Shown: positions 13,001 through 28,000 of the stretch, piece by piece
Position numbering within the stretch: the stretch's first letter is position 1
Layout of the letters: each line of letters opens with the position of its first letter
Source: Tubiluchus corallicola
Taxonomy: Eukaryota; Priapulida; Priapulimorpha; Priapulimorphida; Tubiluchidae
Length of the DNA stretch: 64,000 bases
NCBI GenBank assembly: GCA_030141605.1
Contig: JAQGDQ010000394.1
Span: forward strand, 152,241-216,240
Reading direction: 5' to 3'
Translations under genes and position numbers: made by a program
Notes under the pieces: model-generated
The model's input: only the letters and a program-made list of their open reading frames with translations
Databases searched by the model: none
What the model was told of the DNA's origin: nothing

Positions 13001-16000
13001 CAATGTGAAAGTTGATTACTAACCTGAAAGCCTACAGTATGACATTTCTACAATGTGAAAGTTCATTACTGACCTGAAAGCCTACAGTATGACATTTCTA
13101 CAATGTGAAAGTTGATTACTGACCTGAAAGCCTACAGTATGACATTTCTACAATGTGAAAGTTGATTACTGACCTGAAAGCCTACAGTATGACATTTCTC
13201 CAATGTGAAAGTTGATTACTGACCTGAAAGCCTACAGTATGACATTTCTACAATGTGAAAGTTGATTACTGACCTGAAAGCCTACAGTATGACATTTCTA
13301 CAATGTGAAAGTTGATTACTAACCTGAAAGCCTACGGTATGACATTTCTACAATGTGAAAGTTGATTATTGACCTGAAAGCCTACAGTATGACATTTCTA
13401 CAATGTGAAAGTTGATTACTGACCTGAAAGCCTACAGTATGACATTTCTACAATGTGAAAGTTGATTACTGACCTGAAAGCCTACAGTATGACATTTCTA
13501 CAATGTGAAAGTTGATTACTGACCTGAAAGCCTACAGTATGACATTTCTACAATGTGAAAGTTGATTACTGACCTGAAAGCCTACAGTATGACATTTCTA
13601 CAATGTGAAAGTTGATTACAAACCTATACTATGCAGAATCTGTTTACAAGCCGAGGAAGCCACATCCACCGGTTTCTTCCCTTGTTTATCACGTGCAAGT
13701 AAACTAACAAGGCTATGAACATGAAGCACTTCCAAACATTCCTGTAAAATGAAACGATTAGATTTTAGATTCCAATTTTAATAAGTGATAACTGATTCCA
13801 CTGATGGATCTGAACCCTATAGTAAAACATTTCAAAAATCATTTTGCTTTTTCATTGAGGTTGATTTTAACAACGATTACCCATTCTGGGATGAGAGTTG
13901 GAGGAAAAAGGGAGGTGATGAAAACTCTGGACTAATGAGGATTTGAAACCAAGACCTAGGATTAGTACTCGGTTTCTCAGATCCCAGATTCAAATCCCGA
14001 CTAGTCTACAATTTTCCAATGTCAGTATCATCAATGCCAATTCAATACCGACGCTGAGAGAGAAAACACATTTCTGAAATTAATGATGAAGGTAAGTGAT
14101 GTGCAAGAGATCAAATGACACCTGCTTACAGAAGATAAGCACAGAAGAGGAGAAGTACCACATTTTCACCTAAATAATATAACTAAATAGAGGTGCTTGG
14201 GATGCTTTTGCAACCATTTCCGGCAGCTGAGGGTTGATGATGTAATAACAGGCACTTGATGGCAAACAAAGAAAAAACAAACAAAAAATAAACAAACAAT
14301 AAACAAACACGAGTCGACTACAAAGAAACAACTGTACGAAAAAAACAAAAACTTGCTTATGAAACAGCGGGTTCACGAAGAAGCAGTGCGGTTGAAAACT
14401 TGGAAAAGAAAAATTTCTTATTGGACCTCTACCAAAATATTCCAGAAACATTAAATGGATAAACTCACCGGTGACTGTTGTAATGCAGCTGCATGCGTCA
14501 GTGTCTGACCCATCTCGTCCACTATGTCCGCCAGGGACGACGGCCCTTTGTCAGGTGAGTAACGAGTGGCAGGAGATTCCGACATTGATACAGATTTCGC
14601 TGATGCTTGCTTGTCCTGGGGCTTCCGGTACGGACTTCGGTATGGAATGAACCTACGCATACGTCATTAACAAATGAATCATTATCGGCAAAAACACATA
14701 ACAAAATACAAGCAACAGTTTCACCAAGTGGTCAGGAAGTAAAAACGATGCTCAAAATCGACACATACGTGACTTGACTCGAACCTCTGACCATGTTAAT
14801 GAAAGCACGGGCATACCTATCCGGAGACTTCCGATTCCAGTGAGAAATAGGATTAAACGTTGACAGCAGTTTTGCTTGTTTAATGAGCAACTCTAAGCAG
14901 TCGGGATGATTCTCCTCTATGGAACAGTGCATGGCAGTGCAACCATTCTGAAATTAAATAAACAATTTTAAATTTTTATATCTTACATTCTCACAACTGC
15001 TACAAAATGACATTAAATTACAAGTTATATGAAAAAATATGCTGCTAAATACATACTAAACATAAAGAGGTAAAAACCATCAAAAGTGAAGAAAACGTCA
15101 CTGTGGAAAAGCTCAGTTTTTAGTATTACCTTAGAGTGAATGTATTGAATGAGGATTGTTTCAATCACATCGTATATTTTAATTTCAGTGGAATCTGAAT
15201 AATAAATTAATCACATTGTATTTAGATGTAGATTCACAAGTCTTTGTCACTGTAGCGTGAACAACAGATTTAAGTAATATCCTGCCATATATGAAAATTA
15301 CCCTTTGCCACTGGTTAAAATAAAACATAAGTAACAATTAAAAGCTAACCACCATAGGTAACAGCTGCTAGTTTTGCGATATGAATTCTTTACATTACAT
15401 CATTACTGTTTACTTGCTGCTTTTCAAAGGTATCTCACATTACTGCTAGTTTTGTGATATAAATTCCTTACATTACATCATTACTGGTTACTTCCCGTTT
15501 TTCAAAGGTATCCCACATTACTGCTAATTTTGTGATATAAATTCCTTACATTACATCATTACTGTTTACTTGCTGTTTTTCAAAGATATCCTATATTGCT
15601 GACAGTTTCGTGATCTGAATTCCCTACATTATGGCATTAGTGTTTCTTTCCTGTTTTTGTATGTTTAGCAAAACTCTCTTCAGACATCTTTATGGAAAAG
15701 ATAAAAACTGCAATTTCGGGACAAGATTCGCAGTGTCACTAAATGAAAGCTTCCTGTAATTAAAGTGACTTTTATTCTTTTCTTGAATTGTATATAATTT
15801 ACATAAAAATAATTAAATACTTTTTTATCATAAAATTTTGCATCACAGTATAAAATGTTCTTGCACATTTAATTTCCGAACACCAATGATCATTCTATGG
15901 TTCTTGACAACATAAACTACATGCAGTCACCTACCTTGTCTCTGACAATGCACACAGCCGGTGCAGCGGACACTAGTAGCTTCACACAATCCACATGTCC

Positions 16001-19000
16001 AGCTGTGGATGCCAGGTGCAGCGCTGTTTTACCGTTTTGATCCTGTATTGTAGCGTCTGCTCCAGCATCAACGAGCAACCGAACGCACCTGAAAAAATCA
16101 CAATGATGTGACTAAGGCCCGGGTCACACAGAGTTGGACATAAAGATTAAACCATAAGGAAAAAAAGTCGCCTTATGAGAAATGAACGTATGCTAAGCAA
16201 TGGTCCCTGTCACACAGATACTCCATCTGTCTTCTTCAACCTAACACAGTTTACCCAGCGTAAGCTATCAGCTAAAATCCTCCTTACAAGCCATTTTGAG
16301 TACTTCATAAGTCACTTTATGGCAAAATGAATTTGGCCAATAATTTCGTTTACCATAAGGCATTTTTAGACAGCGCTATCGAGATAATTAGCTTATTTGC
16401 AGTATTTATAGTGTACAATTCATTTATATCATAAGAATTCATAACACTGATGTACTATGAGCATTAAAAAGCATTTTTAACCCACACATCTTATTTACGA
16501 CTGCCATATTATTACAATATACGAATATGGTACATGTAGGAGGCAGCATACCAGCATATATATATGAAACAATGTTGCAAATTATCCTCCACTTTGCTAA
16601 AAATGGGCCTAAAACAGAGTTCTAAACTTACACACAGTAAACCAAGTCTTTCTAGCATTTAACGTAATGAGCTGCTATTTTCTGTTATGAAAGACACAGC
16701 TTTTCATCGCCATTAAATCTTCACATTTTCTTCTAACAACACCGATCACATTGACCGTGCTGTAACTGAAACACGAAACTTACCTTTCATGTCCATAGAG
16801 GGCAGCAGCATGCAATGCCGTTGTACCAGTTGAAGTATAACAGTTAAGATTCGGTTCTTTCTCAAGCAGAAGTTGTAAAAAAGCTGTAAACAAACAAAGA
16901 AACAGATGGAAGTGACAGTAAACAACGCTTATTATAATAGAAGTAAAACAAACATCTTGAACATTTCCCACACGAGTTTCAGTTCATCGTAGTGATGATG
17001 CTCTTTTAGCCAGCAAAATGCGTGAAGTTTTATTGTAGCAATTAAAAATAGTGCAAAAGTTAAGCAACGTCAAACCTGCAGGGTAAAGGAATGGGAACAC
17101 TGCCAATACCACTACCACTACCACTACTATTACTACTGTTATTATTATTATTATAATTATACTGATAAAATTAATGTTGCAATGTATAAGAATAAATTAT
17201 CATGAGGCAGCAAATGTCTAAACTGTGTTGTTAAGTAGCAACAAATGCAAATTGAATGAAATGATTAAATTTTCTTTTAAGTAATACTGTAAATACTTCT
17301 TTGTTTTAACCAAATTAAGTTATTCTAAAACACATAAAAGCCTGCAAAATGTCCTCACATTCAGCAAAACCCCAGACGGCCCGTAACCCACTGAGGGAGC
17401 TAACAGTACTCCTGCACACCTGCTGTATGCTTGATGGGTGGGCCCTTGTGTCATAATTTATTAAAAAAAGTGTGCAATGTGAACCCATGTTTTAATACAA
17501 AACATAGAAAAAAACGGCCGTGAGCAAAACACTTTTCAAAAGCATACGTTTTAACACAATTAATACTGGAAAAGTGTTTCTGATAATTGAATAATAGATT
17601 AAAATCTTAATTAACAGTGGGCGAGCCCAACTATTGATGACATCACAAATGAACGTAATTTCTAACAGCAAAAAAGTGACAGTGACAGTGAAAGTGACAG
17701 TGGAGGTGACAGTAAACAACGCTTATTATAATAGAAGTAAAACAAACGTCTTGAACATTTCCCACACGAGTTTCAGTTCATCATAGTGATGATGCTCTTT
17801 TAGCCAGCAAAATGCGTGAAGCTTTATTGTAGCAATTAAAAATAGTGCAAAAGTTAAGCAACGTCAATCTAGCAGGGTAAAGGAATGGGAACACTCGAGT
17901 TCAATACTTGTGCTAAGTGGATTTAAAATGCCACACAGCCCATGGATGCATATTAGTTTACTGAGGAATGTATGAATACCCACTGGGGCAGAGACACCTC
18001 CACTGAACCAGTGTCTCACTCTGAATGACAATGAGACATGTCCTGGTCCTGCCACTGCAGAAAATCATTAGAACACTTTATATTGTACTCACCGTCGTGA
18101 CCTTTGCTAGCAGCTATGATAAGTGCAGTTGATTTATCATTTCCAAGTGCAACATCAACATCTACAGTAGATTCATCTAACAGCGATTTTAGTTTATCAG
18201 TATCACCCATATCAGCAGCTAAACACAGAAAATGTTTTGTAAAGTCACCGAAAGATGGAGGTGAAAGAAACAAGATTGATGATAAAAACTTACTTCTGCA
18301 GACAACAGGAACAAAATTATAAGAAAATCATTTAAGCATTTCTTCTTCAGGAGGAAGGTAAATGTATTAGAGGGGTAATATCCCAAATTCACACAGACAC
18401 ACCAACAAGGAAAAGCAGAAAAAGAAAATAAATAAGTTCATATGAAGTCATTTTGCTTTTCTAAGACACATGAAACATACATCATCTTTCGATGTTTGTG
18501 AATGTGACTTTGGCCCAAGAAGCAATCAAGAAGAGAAGCTGATTGTCCGAGGATAAACTCTAGTTTTGGACAAAACCCCATCAAGGCGTAATGTGAACTG
18601 CCTTTTAAGTGACCACAATAATATTGATAATAATACCTAAACTCAATATTAGCAATAATATTGCCAATACTGAATAACTGCAACATTACTGATCATCTAC
18701 ACTCAATACTGAAGTAGAAAATATGTTTCTGCAATACAGTGAGCTCAATGGTTCATGGTACAAGCAAAATAAAATAAAAGGAATCTCTTTTTAGAAGTGA
18801 CAGAAGATTGTTATCGATCTAGAAAACAAAAAGTAATGAAACTGATAACATCGTCAATAACAGCCGCTGCAGAAATACTGGGAACGTAGAAAAATACATC
18901 AAAGTTAAACACAGCTTGGTCAGTTAACAGACAGATGACCACCATAAGTGCTGCATCTGAGCAATTTCGTCAGTCATATACAGTTTGTACGCAGTTTGAG

Positions 19001-22000
19001 AAAGGTGGCTTTGCAAAAATGGTATGTTCCTTTTCAATATTTTAAAGAATAGACTGCGTCTGGTTTTCCTTTACTAGGCAAGAGCTAAACTATATTAAGC
19101 AATCACTCACCAGTAAACAATAATTGTGTAAGTACAGTTGAGCTATTATCATCATCTACACTAGGTGGACCACCTGTAATGATTAAACAATAAGTCACAG
19201 AAAGCAAATAAATTAACGAACAAATCATGCATACCAACACTGTAGAATAATCACATTTGTTAATTGATATCAAAGAACAATTGTGGTATTAAATTAATAA
19301 ATGTAATAAGCTATATGTATAAATCATGTTTAATTAGTTTGCAATTGGTAGAGCATACTTTTAATATGCATTTTGGTAGAAAATACTTTTAATATGCATT
19401 TCTACAACGAATTAATATGCCATAACTGTGAATAAACATTTGCTAGATATTGCATAAGTTCCGAACTAATTCAGTTATTCACACTTACGAAATCTCTGTT
19501 TGCAAAGAAAATAAGTATCACAATTTGATGTGCCAAGTCAAAGGGAAGTGATTATACTGCTGCCATTTGAATTATAACAATTCCATAGAACTGTGATGAC
19601 AAAACAGCATTTTCTGTGCATTTGGGAAAAACAATTAAAAGGTTTGATATGTCATTTGCTTAATTTCAAAAAGCTAGTTATTATTACACAGGATCTATGT
19701 ACTATTTTTAATCACATGTCTGTTACACAATAATTCATGAGTAAACTAAAGGGAAAATGATTTCTCTCTCTCTCAGTATTGGCACATCACAAACATTTTA
19801 CCAATTATGTAGTATTAAAATTGCTTTTACTATTAAAATCGCATTTCAAATTAGCCAAGCAGAAAGCAGGCAGAGAATTTCAAATAAGCAAGGCATTTTT
19901 TTATCACAGAACAACTTAGCACAAAAGTTAAAAAAATGTATGTGAAGTGAAGTTTCAATTGTCAAACATATAATCACATTAACTAAACCTTGAAACTGTT
20001 GATTGCCAATGAGTGTGAAACTGTCTACTCCCTTTTCTCTTCATTAGTTACTGTTGTACCTTCTGCTGTTGTTCACTGTGGGTTCATTTTGACAAACATG
20101 TTCAAGAGAAACTTAGGGTGTCCATACAATAATGGGATTAGGAAACTTAAATGAAATTGCAATGCATCTCAGATGTGTGTAGATTTATCTTTTCCATATT
20201 TCATCCACATACAATGCAGGTGTTATTATCAATTGCTCACAAGAATTATGCAATCTGTGCTGATTGCAAATGACTCTGATGTGCGGGGCATACATCGAAA
20301 TTTTCTTGTTTGTGGGCATCCTCCTCATTTGGTCTGGGTAGTTTTTGATACCTTTTTGTTGTTGCAGAGTTAGTAAAGATAGCATTTTTGTACAGTAGAC
20401 TCATTGTATATATTTAGTAATTCATCTTTTTATTCTATTATAATTATGGTAATTTTAATGCTGAAATAAAAGGATTGAATTCAGTTTGAATTAATCAAAG
20501 TTAATTTAGATTAATAAACTTACTACAATTACAATATTACAATTAACAAACTAATCTCATGATATAATGACTGTTTTCGTTCTCACATTGTTTAACATTG
20601 TAAATTTGCTAACAGGAAGTAGCCCATTGTCTTTAACGAGAGTTTCTCCAAAGCCTTGCTCATTAGAAGTTCTCTGCTGTACTTTATACCGAGTCCAGGC
20701 TTCACTAGTCAATAATGAGTCATTGTGCAAGCAACATTGTGAACAAAAACAGCAGGTGTTCAATTTGACAACATGCAACAAACCCCCAATGATTAGTGTA
20801 GCAGCTCTAATTTCATCAACTATAACAGCATCTGTGCTCTCAATACAAGCTCCGTTAATTACATTCGTCTTAATTTTCAAATTCTTTATTAATGATGGCA
20901 TAAAGCAAAAATGCCAAGTTTAGTCCATCATTAAATTGTCTATTCAATTGTTTCTACACAGTAATAATTAAAAAACAATAAATAAACAAGTCATGCACTA
21001 ACAGTGGTAAACAACAAAGGCAAGTGAACAAAGAAAAGCATTCAGAAACACACAAATCAACATCGGGACACAAAAGTGACTTTATGATGAAGGAAAAATG
21101 TCAAAACTAAAACAACTTTAATAAAGAGACTTTAGCAAATGTGAAAGCTAAAATTCCAGCAAGTTTTACCTAGGAAAAAATAAAAAGATAATGAGAAATT
21201 ACTCATGCACATAGCAATTCAATTGAATCACATCTAGTGCAGCACGGTCATTCCATATCCATGATTAGAGGAAAAATTTAAAAAAAATCGCTATGAAAAA
21301 AGTAGCACGTTTGGTCAGTATGTGTTTCTGAGAAAATGATAATTTAGCTTTCTTACTGCGATGTTTTTATATATAAACATCAAGTTATTTTAGCAGTTTT
21401 TTCTGGAAATAATCCAACATATTAATAAAAATGTTCGAGGGCAACTATTTCTTTACTTTATTTCTTTATTTTATTTCTTTACTAACTGACATAAAATAGG
21501 CAATCTTTTTCCGGTTCGAATGAAATCATTGTCGGTGCTTTCAAAAACTAATCAAAAATGTTACAAATTTCTTGCATAAGAGTACTTTCTTCCTATCAGT
21601 TGACAAAAAAAGGTAAAACTTGGCCATTTTTCAACAATGAACTCGTGACATTGCAACCTTTCCAAAAAAACTGTTAGTTAAAAATTAGTACCGTAACCAC
21701 AAATGTTATTGTGTTAGTAACACATGACAAAGACGACCAGTTAGTGCTAATATTCATTTGTTAGTTGAAAAAAGGATTTTTGGTTAGAACAGTTTGCGAA
21801 ACAGATAACGGGGCAGCTCAGACAGGAGACAGCCTTTTGTTTACCTGTAACCATGGATACCAAAAGTTGCTGCAGGTCGGCTAACTCAGGGCCGAATATG
21901 TCGAGGTTGGCGCCATCACTGTCATCAGTGGCGCCATCACCCACCTGTGTAGACGCTTTCCCCATCACATTGTTCCCGTTTGATTGGTTCGTATTCGGAA

Positions 22001-25000
22001 TGCGAGGCACGGTGGGACCACCCGGGTTTTGTACACCCACTTTTTCCCGTGCACCTGCCGTGCCGGAACCACTTTTTGCCTCGGAAGCCGAATCGGCTAC
22101 TCGTTGAGTCGCCGACTTCAAAACCGGTTTATTGGGAGGTACAGGAGGAGGTGCCCCCCGAGCTGGTCCTGGTACTGATGCTGTTACGGATGGTACTACA
22201 CGGGGTGCTTGACCTGGAACCACTGCTGTTACGGGCACTGCTACATGAGGACTTTGCCCGGTCACCGTTGTCACAGTGGGAGGCGCCACACGAGTAGGAC
22301 CCAGACCAGCAATTCCTGACAGTTCTCTCTGCTTAGGCGGAAGCTCGGGAGGTTTGGGTGAGGCCGTGTTTGACACAGACTTAGCAGCACTGCTTGTAGC
22401 CTGAGGTTTCACACAGGCCGGGCTTGCACTGACTCTGGCCGTACTCGGCGGTATAGTCACCGGCGTGGCCTTACTTGGAATCGGATGGGCCACATAACTC
22501 TTACTCACAACACTCGTCGACCGTGCCGTATTTATCTGATAAACCTGTTTACTCATTGGAGGGCCACTGTGGGACCGTCCCGTTTCCAGCGCACTTGGTA
22601 ACACTTCGCTTAATGGTTTCTGATAACCTTTTGAGGACACGACAGATGAAGAAACACCACTAATTCGTGCACTACCATCTCCCAGTTGTTGAGCTTCCAA
22701 CTGTTGTCGTAAGAGTTCGACCTCGGACTGTAGTTCACCACAAATATCTTCCTGTCGCTCGAGCTTCGCTCGCCATAGTTTCTTCTCTGACTCATACTCT
22801 GACTGTAACTTCTCGTACGACGTCTCCATCCGCAACGACTTTTGACTCTCCTCGACTAGCCCGTCAGCGACATTCTCATATTTTTCTCGCTGTTCTTTCA
22901 GTGCTTGCGTTAGCTCGTCGCATTTCTGCTGCTCGGCCGTTAACCGCTGCGATAGCTCTTTGCGCTCCTGGACGAGCAACACGGCGACACGTTTGTGTTT
23001 CTCGTGTTCCTCCTCCATGACAGTCAGTGTCTTCCGCAACTCCTTCTCTAGTTTGCCGATGCGACGTTTCTGCTTCTCAAGCTAAAGAATAGAAAAAACA
23101 GAGATCATGTACATCTGTAAGAGATATTATGAAAACAAAAGTGAAAATGGCTAAAATTGACCAGTAAGATAGACAGATACAATCGCATAAAATAAAAATA
23201 AAAATCAGCTCAAGGATTTAAAAATGAACTGTGTCTACAAGAGTTGGTTATCAGTAGCATTAACTTTTGAACACGGTTCAAGTCCGTATCTTAATTTAAA
23301 ATAAGTTTCAAAACCTAATCGAATCTCAATTTTTAGCTATTATTTAAACTAGAAATAAAGTCTTATTTGACTCTAATTCATCAAATAGTTTTTTATCAAA
23401 TTATAGCAGATTGATAAGGCACCCGTGACTTTAATGAAAAAATATCACAGATGACCTGTGTGAACAGCGTGCCACATAGTTGACTGTAATCCTAAAATAG
23501 TAGAAACCGTGATTTAGTTCGTCAAAAGTAATACAAGAAATCTTAGCACTTTTATTGAAACTAGCAGTTGAGAGCCTTCGTGAGGTGGACAGGCATTTAA
23601 GCTTAATATAGCGACATTTGCTTATCTCAACTGGGACAAAATTTTCAAAAAAGGCAGCGATTTAAGTGATTGAAAAGCGTAAAAGTAAAGCGCAGGAAAG
23701 CGATATAGAATTTCAGCAAACTGAAAGGAATTGAAGCTGTGATTGGGATTCGGTTTCGATTTCGAAGCTCAGATTGGGATTCGGTTTCGATTTCGAAGCT
23801 CAGATTGGGATTCGGTTTCGATTTCGAAGCTCAGATTGGGATTCGGTTTCGATTTCGAAGCTCAGATTGGGATTCGGTTTCGATTTCGAAGCTCACATTG
23901 GGATTCGGTTTCGGTTTCGAAGCTCACATTGGGATTCGGTTTCGGTTTCGAAGCTCAGATTGCGATTCGGTTTCGATTTCGAAGCTCTGCTTGAGATTCG
24001 GTTTCGATTTCGAAGCTCAGATTGGGATTCGGTTTCGGTTTCGAAGCTCAGATTGGGATTCGGTTTCGAAGCTCGTGTTCTAGCGGAGCTTCATGACATG
24101 GTCCATAACTTCACTAAATGTCTGTTTTCTCCATATCAAAATAAACTTAATCACCCATAGAATTAAAAGGAGAGTTTTGAAAGGAAACAAAAGCAGTTTT
24201 GAATGTTAATAATGGATTATGCATGTAATTTTTTTTCCAATTCATACAAGATCTGAACAGTTACGAATGCAGAGACAGCAGTAATTGCATAGTTCAGCCA
24301 AACTGTAGCTCTTTATGAGAAACATTACTTGCTCGAGTGTTCCCAATATGCAGTCAGTAGAACGAACCTTAAGGAACAACTAATTCAGCTGCATCAACAC
24401 GATATTTTCCAATTTAATTTAACTTGAGAAAACTCTCTAGTCTGAAAGTGCCATTAAGAAATTATAAATTGGCAGCTGTCCAGAAAAAACTTGCAAAACG
24501 AACTCTTTGAATCTATAGAGATGAGCAGCTACGAGTGAGTTTAACAGCTAGTTGAATGAGCAATTAACTTAAACACACAGAAGCACGTGTCTGTTTTACA
24601 ATACGAGTCGAATCAAACGTGGATAACAAAAGGGTCAATGTGACCGTCGGTGATAACAAAAGCAACGTCACTTAGATCAGCTGCAGTTTTTTTTACTAAA
24701 TCAGCAAACTTTGGACGCTCGTGTAACTAGAGAATGAGCTGCGGGCAACAATATAAAAAGCTCCGTGCCATTAATATTGATTTAACATGAAATGTCAATA
24801 GAGAAGAGTGCAGAGAGAAACGTTTGCAGCCACGTTGGCACACTGAATGGGTCATGGCAGAGGACGCAAGTTGCGAGAAATGGAGTTTGCAAATTAGAAG
24901 GAGTGGAGAGTCAAAAAGCTCAAAATGTGCTTTTAAGCGTATAAGCACCTGGTAGTCATGGCAACGTAAAGGAAGCAGCAGGAAATTGGCCAAAACATCT

Positions 25001-28000
25001 GGGCACATTCATCAATTTGGGATAAAAAGAATTACAAGATTAGATTACGTGGACTATAATGAACCTCGTCCCACAAGCTCAGCATGTCGCAACCATGGCA
25101 ACCTGACCGCAAGGATGCTGCAAGTATTACGTTCATTTGATCTGGTGTGAATAATACATGCATGTGGCAGAATCGCTGATTGACTTTCTCACATCTTGCT
25201 CATGAATACATAATAAGTGTGGAAACAGTCTTGTCATATCAACTGATTTTCAATACCTTAAAGCTCAATAATGAATAAATTACAACAACAGTATGAGAGA
25301 TCTAAGGCGGGCTCTAGTGCGTGCTTGTTTAGTTACTACAATGGCTGGAAGTTATAGCAGATTGCTTTTTGCCAATCTAGATGTACCATGCTGTTTAGGG
25401 CAGCAGGTCAGTTTGTCTAGTGACCAAACGGGACCAGTTAGCTTGGTGGTACCTGCCTCTTAAGAAACTAATTACAGTGTACAATAATCAAAAGAAACGA
25501 AAGGTTTTAATAATGAATGCACGAATGCATGTCTACTCATATACCAAGTTTTGCCCATGATGCTATAAATATGCAAATATTAAAATTTTAAGGTTAAACT
25601 TGCAAGATAAAAGGAAATATCGACTGTGCCTGAATTTGAACCAGGAACCTATACATTACTAGCTAAACATCTTAGACAACCAAACTGCTGTTGTCGCAAA
25701 ACAACTAATGCCAATTATATGTTAAAAGTTCAATAAACAACCTAATATTTTCTAATTTTAGTTTAGAAATTACAAATCGATTTGATTAACTTTATAATTA
25801 ATTCAAAGCTTAGCATTTAATCAAGTTTCATTGCAATTTTTTCACATTTCCTTCATTTCAAGCTTCACATCTCACACTTGACACCCAAGTATTCATGTCA
25901 TTATTAAATGATAATCTCACAATTATGATTTATAAATAATCAAGCATTACAAGAGTTTATCTTTAACATGACATTTCAATGCTGTGCAAGTGTTTACCTT
26001 TATCATTACCTTTGCATTACGGCTTCAATTTACCAGTTTCTCATTAACAGACACTTACAAAGCTGTCAAAAGAATTAGGTGCTTATTTCAGAAATAAACG
26101 CAAAACTTTTAGACTATTAGTAAGACTTTTCTAATTCAGATTCATTAACGTAAGTGCCAGTCAGTTACAATAAACTTTGACAAACACTTTAACACCTGCA
26201 TATTTTATACGATTGTAAATTTTATAATAGCCAAGTTATAAATGTTAAAAGAACGTTCTCACTCTTTTGTCTGTGATTTGCACTCTCAGTGATGCATTAT
26301 GCCATGGCAGGGCCCCTAGAGGCTTCAAGCTTCTTTTTCCCCTTCCACACAATTACAAATGAAGCAATCAATGGAATAACAAAGAAAATAATATCATTTT
26401 ATCAAACAATCTTTAATTACCATGAAGCAAACAATATAAAAACACAAGTACTATACTGTAATGTTAAACCTAAACGTATGTATCCAGCTACTTAATACTC
26501 ATTAATTTCTCAACAAACTGATCCAGATGATGAAATATGATTTTTTATTTCACACATAAAACTAAAACATGGTCAGAAAAGCAATATTATCAATGAGCAA
26601 GTTTAGTTTGTGTGATGGGAGTGTAGGACCAAATGATCAAATTTAATTTCCACAGCACAGACATTTCTACGCGTATTACTGTCAGCTTTTCATTTTTCAG
26701 AGAGGAAGAACTAAAACAGGCCCTACACTTTGTGGGTTCTCCAAGATTCAGCCTAGTCACCCTGATGGATAACGTGACACTAGACACTCTCTATAGCACT
26801 TGTAGGACTAGTATGTCTAGAAAACTACGCTCCAAATTATTTTTATCAGCGACTGATTTTATGACATTAACATAGGCGAGTAGATAAACTTGCATCTTAA
26901 ACAAATTGCTTTTATACAAACCTTCATGTAATTTATTCATGCTTACTGGTCACTGGTCATATTCGTACCCTTTCATTGTAATTGTCTGGTGCATTTTTAA
27001 CCTATTTTACATACTATGCTCTTTATTACTTTGTAATAAATGTTCACATCATGAAAATATTATTATTATTATTAATAACTTTATATCTCTATCCCTGAAT
27101 ACTTGTTTCTAAGTGAACAGTAGGCAATAGAATACTTTTATAATACTGAAAAGTAAACTTAAGTTTACCAAAAAACCTCTTATTTCTTACAAATGTTCTG
27201 TTTTGCATATGATATAGAAAATTGTTTGTAACCTGCCCACTAATTCAGTTACAGAGTTTCAGCCCGAATGTAAAACTAGTTAGCTACGGTCGGTGTTAGT
27301 TACTAACCAAAACTAGTTAGTTATGGTCGGTGTTAGTTTCTAACCAAAACTAGTTATTATATGCATAGATAATTCATGTGCACTAATGGACTAACATGAC
27401 CAGGGAAGCTGTCCCAGATTAATCTCCAATAAAGCAAAATTCTCAGACCAGCAGCACAGAGATCTAAGCCAATCTCGATCTCAATGCATCATAAACCAAG
27501 CCAGTTGTAGGATTATAATTGAGTCGCAATGATACGCCAGCAGCACGATGCAGCATTGTACAGAGAGTAAAGATTTCATTAAATGATGCGGAGAAATTGA
27601 TCCAAATAATATCACATTCATTAGTTGCGATGCCCAGGGAATCATGGGATGCGATTGCGAGCGGTAACCGTCGAGGAGCAATGTACTCTCCGGTGGCAAT
27701 TAAAAATAGATTGTGCCGAGTAACAATAAAAATGTTATTGCACTTGTTCTAGATTGTGAACATGAGGAAATACAGGTCCACAGTGGAGCAGGTTATGCTA
27801 GAATAGAGGCACATAATAGATTTCTACTGAGTAATAAAATTAATTGTTACTTCCTGTACAAAACGTAATAAAACATGGGTTGTTATGAATTCAAATTGAG
27901 TGATTGCAATGAATAAACCGACAGATTGAAATTAACCAAAGTGTGCAAGCTCAACTATAGGAAGAACTCAACATAGATGGGTGTAGCAAGACTGGAACTT

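Noticed and set aside
11681..13620. CRISPR-like regular array
   Set aside because: The 50-bp units are contiguous with no unique spacers, and the region is a eukaryotic intron; it is a minisatellite.
21853..23020. Plus-strand ORFs antisense to CTTNBP2 exon 5
   Set aside because: They are shadows of a clear minus-strand coding exon with family similarity and splice sites.
23739..24160. Arg/Phe/Ser-rich ORFs
   Set aside because: They are frames through the 31-bp minisatellite, open in all three frames only because the unit lacks stops.
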